Assembly: GCA_944367565.1 (NCBI GenBank)
Contig: CALVWR010000007.1
Span: 1 to 64,000, forward strand
Reading direction: 5' to 3'
Source: an uncultured Clostridia bacterium
GTDB taxonomy: Bacteria; Bacillota; Clostridia; Christensenellales; Borkfalkiaceae
Length of the DNA stretch: 64,000 nucleotides
The translations under genes and the position numbers were made by a program. Below are positions 59,315-64,000 of the stretch, piece by piece (positions within the stretch are counted from its first letter, which is position 1; each line of letters opens with the position of its first letter). Below the pieces are notes generated by a model that saw only the letters and a program-made list of their open reading frames with translations, did not search any database and was not told the origin of the DNA.

Positions 59315-61816
59315 ATGATAAAGGATAAGGCGAGAAAATGGCTCGCGATCGCGCTGCTGGCGATCGCAACGGCGGCGTGTTTTGCCGCGTGTGCATCCTC
59401 GGTAAAAGTTGAATCGGTAACGGTTACCGGAGCGCAGCAGGTGGTGGCGGGGAAGACGTCGCAATATACGGCTTCCGTATTGCCTGCGGAAGCGGAAAAC
59501 AAAGCGGTCACATGGAGCGTGACGAACGGCACGGGGAGTGCGACGATCGACGGAAACGGATTGCTTACGGCGCAGACGGCGGGAAGTGTTACGGTTGTCG
59601 CCGCGGCAAAGGACGGAAGCGAAAAGACGGGATCATTGGATGTGACGATCGTCGCCGCCGGTACGATCACGGTGACGGGGGAAAGCGAAGTTCCCGCGGG
59701 GGAAGAAGCGACGTATCAGGCAAGTTATACCGGCAACGCAAATGCGGAATTTACCTGGAGCGTTACGCCGGGAACGGGCAGCGCCGAGATCGATCAGAAC
59801 GGTGTTCTGACGGCGGGGACGGCCGGTACGGTGGAAGTCGTTGCGACGACGGACGGACAGTCCGGATCGATGAGCGTGACGATCACGGAAAACGATAAGG
59901 CATTGGGATTGCCGCGGCCGCAGGGCGGAACGTTGCAGATGATTGCAACGGCGGCAAATACGATTTTTATTCCGAACGTCTGGAGAGGAACGGACGACGT
60001 GACCATTACCGAAGCGCGCAACGTAGTGGATATCGGGTTCACGCCGGATACGCCCACGGCGACGGCGAGCGCGTTTTTGGACGTGCCGAACGACATCGAT
60101 ATTTCGAAAACGGAATATTTCGGGATCAAATTCAAGGGAAACATCGCGGGTGAAGATTCCTTAAAGCCGATGATCGACATTCAGGTGAAGGATATGTATT
60201 CGGGGTATCCTCTGTTTTTGGATCAGGTAACGAACATCGATCTTTCCGCGGGGAACGAGTACGGCGGTGCGCCGCACGCGGCGAGCGACACGGTCTGGGT
60301 GGCATTTAAAATCGATAATCGCTACAGGCTGACGGCGGATCGGAAGATCGTGATCGAGCTCATTCCGAACACGATCGCGGACAAATCCGGCACGCTGACG
60401 GTCATCGACGTATGTTTTTTCGGCAACAAGGCTGCGGAAACGACGGAAACGCTGGTTTCGGCGTTCAAGGCGCCGCACTGGGAAGCGAACGACAACGTGA
60501 CGTCGCGCAATGTCGTGGCGACGGGCAGCGGAGAAGGACTTGAAGCCGCGCATACGGAACTGACGTTCAATCAGGCGGCGGCGACGGCATGGACGGCATC
60601 GCCCGCGTGGATTTACAATAATATTTCGCGTTATACGACGGTGACGATGCGTTTTGCCGTCAGTAATATCAACGCAAGTGCGAGCGACAAAGTAAGTTTT
60701 CAGCTTTTCTACGGCGATAATCAGACGCTGACGGGCGTTGCCGATGCGGAAGATACGGGAATCAGCATCCGCGGCGCGGCGATCACCGTTACGGATACCG
60801 CGATGCATGAAGTGACGTTTGAAATTCCCGAAATGACGGAACAGAGCCATTTCATGAACCGCGCATTCAACATCAAGATGCCCACGGTCGCCGCGTCCTC
60901 GGGCAAAGGCGTGCTGGATATTTATGCGTTCGAACTGAGCGGCGACAGGGATCCGATAGGCGCTGCCGTATCCAACTTGGCAGGGGAAGACGTGGCGTTT
61001 ACGGCGAATATGCGCAACTCGTGGTCGGAAGGCGGAACGATCGAGAACATTACGGAAGGAAATGTTTTCAAAGGCTGGAAACTGACGGCTGCCGGCGGTG
61101 CGGATCTGAAGATCCAGTGGAACAACCGTCTGCCGGACGGGACGACGTTCAATGCGTTTAAGTTTACGATCACCGGACCTGCGGGGATCACCGCGAACGT
61201 ACAGAGCGGCTGGAGTTCCGGCTGGACCACCGATCCGAACAAGAGCTTTACGCTTACGGGCGAACGGCAGGAGATTGAAATTTACAAAGCCGGAACGCTG
61301 GGAACGGGCTATTCGTTCGAGATCACGTTCAGCGGTGCGGCGGCGGACGCCGTAATCGAAATGACCGACGTACGGGTCGGCGTGGTGTATGCCGAGGAAG
61401 AAGCGTTGAAAGAAGGCGACATTGCGGCGAATTACATCACGGCGGCAGGCGCGGCGGACAGCATGAGCTTTGCCGTGGAGAACGGCGTTGCACAGATCAC
61501 GGTTGCCGACGCGGCGGAGAAGAATCAGATCGTCGCATTCTTTGCGAACGGCGATCTGCAGTATAAAAACACCTTGAAGTTCACGGTGAGCGGTGCGGAA
61601 AACGCCACGATCGAAGTGTATGTGGCATACGGTTTGCAGTTCAACAGAGGGGAAGAAGCAATTGTAACGCTCACGGGCGGCGAACAGACCGTTTCGATCG
61701 ATATAGTAGACAGAGACGCGCTGAAAACGGATAAACTGAGCATCCAGATTGTATTCGAGACGGAAGGCGAATATACGGTTTCGTCGATAGCCTTTACCGC
61801 TACGGAAGGCAATTAA
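59315..61816 (+). CDS. Lipoprotein with Ig-like (Big_2) repeats and carbohydrate-binding-like modules
   Basis: 833-aa predicted surface lipoprotein; signal peptide with candidate lipidation cysteines at 22 or 26 (TAACFAAC). Two Big_2 repeats follow (VKVESVTVTGAQQVVAGKTS...; ITVTGESEVPAGEEATYQ), then several all-beta modules of roughly 150 residues rich in Thr, Ala and Gly. No catalytic motif seen. AGGAGG precedes the ATG. Probably a glycan-binding partner for the GH5 enzyme encoded 23 bp downstream. Confidence 0.75.
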   Translation: MIKDKARKWLAIALLAIATAACFAACASSVKVESVTVTGAQQVVAGKTSQYTASVLPAEAENKAVTWSVTNGTGSATIDGNGLLTAQTAGSVTVVAAAKDGSEKTGSLDVTIVAAGTITVTGESEVPAGEEATYQASYTGNANAEFTWSVTPGTGSAEIDQNGVLTAGTAGTVEVVATTDGQSGSMSVTITENDKALGLPRPQGGTLQMIATAANTIFIPNVWRGTDDVTITEARNVVDIGFTPDTPTATASAFLDVPNDIDISKTEYFGIKFKGNIAGEDSLKPMIDIQVKDMYSGYPLFLDQVTNIDLSAGNEYGGAPHAASDTVWVAFKIDNRYRLTADRKIVIELIPNTIADKSGTLTVIDVCFFGNKAAETTETLVSAFKAPHWEANDNVTSRNVVATGSGEGLEAAHTELTFNQAAATAWTASPAWIYNNISRYTTVTMRFAVSNINASASDKVSFQLFYGDNQTLTGVADAEDTGISIRGAAITVTDTAMHEVTFEIPEMTEQSHFMNRAFNIKMPTVAASSGKGVLDIYAFELSGDRDPIGAAVSNLAGEDVAFTANMRNSWSEGGTIENITEGNVFKGWKLTAAGGADLKIQWNNRLPDGTTFNAFKFTITGPAGITANVQSGWSSGWTTDPNKSFTLTGERQEIEIYKAGTLGTGYSFEITFSGAAADAVIEMTDVRVGVVYAEEEALKEGDIAANYITAAGAADSMSFAVENGVAQITVADAAEKNQIVAFFANGDLQYKNTLKFTVSGAENATIEVYVAYGLQFNRGEEAIVTLTGGEQTVSIDIVDRDALKTDKLSIQIVFETEGEYTVSSIAFTATEGN

Positions 61817-61839
61817 ACGGATCGGAGGGCATAAACGAA

Positions 61840-64000
61840 ATGAAAAGAAATTTGTTAAAAATTCTTACTTTTATTCTGGGGATAATCTTCTGTTTGTCTG
61901 CGGCGGCATGTACGCCGCAAGACACGGGGGATCCGGTTAAGAGTATTACGATCAGCGGACCGGCGCAGCTCGATACGGAAAGCGGTACGGTGCAATACAC
62001 CGCGCAGATCACGAACGGAAGCGAGGGCGACGAGGCGGTCTTTACGCTGGAAACGGCGGCGCCGACCGTGGCGGAGATCACGCAGAGCGGACTTCTGACG
62101 GTAAAAGGCGTGGGAACGGTGGTCGTCGTGGCGACGCTGTCGACAAACGCGTCAATCAGCGCGAAAAAGACGGTGACCATCGACGAAGCTGCCAATCAGA
62201 ATACCGCGTTCGTCGATATGCGAGACGGCAAGTTCTATATCGGTGACGAAGAGTTCCGTTTTATGGGAACGAACAACTACGGAATGCATTATAAATCCGA
62301 AGCGATGATCGACGACGTGCTGACGCAGTGTCAGGATATGGGCATCAAGGTCGTGCGGATGTGGGGCTTCTTCGACGGCTGGAACGACGAAGGCCGTGCG
62401 AATTACGCCTATATGCAGACCATGCCGGGCAGTTACGATTCCCCGAAGGAAGCGTTCGGCGAAACGTTGTATTACCGCGACGATCCTACGAGAGAACGCA
62501 TCCCGGTGAGCTGTTTCGACGTGATGGATTATTCCATCAAGCGTGCGGGACAGAAAGGGATCCGTCTTCTGATCACGCTGACGAATTATTATACGGATTT
62601 CGGCGGAATGGAGCAGTATGTACGCTGGTACAATCAGCTGAATCCCGACAATCCTGTAGGGAAGAGCGATTTTTACACCAACGAAACGATCAAAGGCTGG
62701 TATAAGGATTTCGTGCGCACCGTGATTACGCGAGAAAACGAGCTGACGGGTGTGGCGTATAAGGACGATCCTACGATCTTCGCGTGGGAACTTTGCAACG
62801 AGCCGGAAGGCGGACAGGATCTGATCGACTGGTCGGACGAAATGAGTAAATACATCAAATCGATCGATCCGAATCACATGGTATCGGTCGGCGCGCAGGG
62901 CGGCATCAACAAAGGCGAGCCGGAAACGATCACCTGGGAAGGCGCCGACGGAGAAACGAAATCTTATGAACTGACAAGACAGAATCAGTATTCCGGAACG
63001 CGTTACAACGTCACGGTCGGCGCGAAATCCGGCACGAGCGGGGAAGAGTTGATGAAACTCGAAGAAGTGGACTTCGGAACCATCCATCTGTATCCCGATC
63101 ATTGGGGCATCAACCGCAGCCGCGCGATCGAATACGGCGAACAGTATATCAAGGACAACATCGCGCTGGGACACAAGTACGGCAAGCCGCTTGTTCTGGA
63201 AGAATACGGAAGTATGCGTCCGGATCTGACGGACAGCAAGAGATTCAACCGTGTGCTGGCGTACGACGTCTGGAATCAGGCGGTGCTGGACATGGACGGA
63301 GCGGCGTCGATGTTCTGGACGCTGACGGGCATCGATGACAGTGAAGGCGCGGACGCGCAGGGGATGTACCCCGACTACGACGGATTCCGCGTGATGAACG
63401 ACGGTTCGGAGGACGCGGAGCTTCTGAAAGAATTCGCCGCGGTATTCAACGGCGAAAAGAGCGAGATAGACCGCTCCACACCGAAAGCGTACTGGCTCAA
63501 TCCGCTGATCAGCGAAGTTGTCAAGACGTATCAGGAAGATCCTTCGGCGGTCTCCGTCGTTTCGGGATCGGATAACACGCTGAGCATCGAAGTCAAAATC
63601 GTTCCGAACGGAAAAACGGTGGAAAGTGTAAAACTTTACGTAAACAATAACTCCGAAGATCCGGAGTCGACGGCAAAGAAAGACACGCTTCTGAACATGA
63701 CGGAAACGTCCGCCGGAAGCGGAATTTACAGAAATACCGAGCTGAAACTGACCGATCTCAATCCGGGAGAGATTTATACCATCAAGGCGGAGGCGTACTT
63801 TACGGACGATACGTCGGTGGATCTTCCGGCGAAGAATATCAAGCGGTATGTCAAACTCGAACTCGAAGAGCTTTACACGTTGGATTTCGACGCGGATCAG
63901 TCGTTCAGTTTCATGATCTTCGGCAGCTATCAGGCGCAGATGCACGCGGGATATCCCAAACATAACAAAGAAGACGGCGTACTCGAACTGAACGTGACGG
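61840..64000 (+). CDS. GH5-type lipoprotein beta-mannanase/glucanase (cut by window end)
   Basis: At least 720 residues; the frame is still open at 64000. Signal peptide ends LSAAAC (Cys24), then one Big_2-like Ig domain (to about 110), then a GH5 catalytic barrel starting FVDMRDGKFYIGDEEFRFMG. Acid/base Glu321 lies in WELCNEPEGG and the nucleophile is probably Glu455 in LVLEEYGSM. The layout with RMWGFFDGWNDEG resembles endo-beta-1,4-mannanases (GH5_7-like). A fibronectin- or CBM-like region follows from about 550. Cell-surface anchored; degrades mannan or a similar polysaccharide outside the cell. Confidence 0.85.
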   Translation, partial: MKRNLLKILTFILGIIFCLSAAACTPQDTGDPVKSITISGPAQLDTESGTVQYTAQITNGSEGDEAVFTLETAAPTVAEITQSGLLTVKGVGTVVVVATLSTNASISAKKTVTIDEAANQNTAFVDMRDGKFYIGDEEFRFMGTNNYGMHYKSEAMIDDVLTQCQDMGIKVVRMWGFFDGWNDEGRANYAYMQTMPGSYDSPKEAFGETLYYRDDPTRERIPVSCFDVMDYSIKRAGQKGIRLLITLTNYYTDFGGMEQYVRWYNQLNPDNPVGKSDFYTNETIKGWYKDFVRTVITRENELTGVAYKDDPTIFAWELCNEPEGGQDLIDWSDEMSKYIKSIDPNHMVSVGAQGGINKGEPETITWEGADGETKSYELTRQNQYSGTRYNVTVGAKSGTSGEELMKLEEVDFGTIHLYPDHWGINRSRAIEYGEQYIKDNIALGHKYGKPLVLEEYGSMRPDLTDSKRFNRVLAYDVWNQAVLDMDGAASMFWTLTGIDDSEGADAQGMYPDYDGFRVMNDGSEDAELLKEFAAVFNGEKSEIDRSTPKAYWLNPLISEVVKTYQEDPSAVSVVSGSDNTLSIEVKIVPNGKTVESVKLYVNNNSEDPESTAKKDTLLNMTETSAGSGIYRNTELKLTDLNPGEIYTIKAEAYFTDDTSVDLPAKNIKRYVKLELEELYTLDFDADQSFSFMIFGSYQAQMHAGYPKHNKEDGVLELNVT

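Overview
The window looks like a chromosomal segment of a Gram-positive, probably gut-associated Bacillota (Clostridia-like) bacterium. The reasons are type III glutamine synthetase, the LL-DAP aminotransferase route, CUT1 sugar importers without their own ATPase, AGGAGG ribosome sites, canonical sigma-A promoters and several glycyl-radical and glycan-degrading genes. The exact lineage cannot be read from the sequence. No rRNA, tRNA, CRISPR array, transposase or phage module was found.

Layout. 1-9722 (+): tail of glutamine synthetase, then asnB, pyrG, carA, carB, dapF and dapL, tightly packed and ended by an 18-bp hairpin. 9843-23932: a divergent AraC regulator, then a sugar-importer operon (two permeases, binding lipoprotein), a DUF4091 lipoprotein, two secreted beta-sandwich proteins, a GH78-type rhamnosidase and a TIM-barrel glycosidase. 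24180-29023 (-): alaS (short form, with a decayed duplicate of part of its 3' end), cysS, cysE and a DeoR regulator. 29248-30528 (+): serS. 30810-35296 (-): a three-gene glycyl-radical module, i.e. activase, glycyl-radical enzyme and FGGY sugar kinase. The activase has an in-frame TGA exactly where the first [4Fe-4S] cysteine should be, followed by a plausible bacterial SECIS hairpin, so it is a candidate selenoprotein.

35463-35921 (+): an HNH protein. 36279-56726 (+): one long surface-polysaccharide operon with a strong promoter and a possible attenuator. It encodes a phosphoglycosyl transferase, an epimerase, several glycosyltransferases (one internally deleted), a WbpG-like amidotransferase, a polymerase, a flippase, CapE/CapF/CapG for UDP-L-FucNAc, LicD, and an IspD/TarI-like cytidylyltransferase plus SDR that together resemble Bcs1 (CDP-ribitol). 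A GH2 beta-galactosidase is attached at its end. 56896-57966: a 5'-truncated AraC gene abutting head-to-head a 5'-truncated GH36 alpha-galactosidase remnant, which looks like a deletion scar. 58144-64000 (+): a LacI regulator that may be leaderless, then an operon with a 30-bp palindromic operator encoding an Ig-like lipoprotein and a GH5-type lipoprotein mannanase/glucanase cut by the window end.

Together the genes describe an anaerobic glycan user: secreted lipoprotein hydrolases and importers governed by AraC/LacI regulators, a radical-based carbon module, and a decorated capsule or wall glycan. The most interesting item is the putative Sec-containing radical SAM activase.
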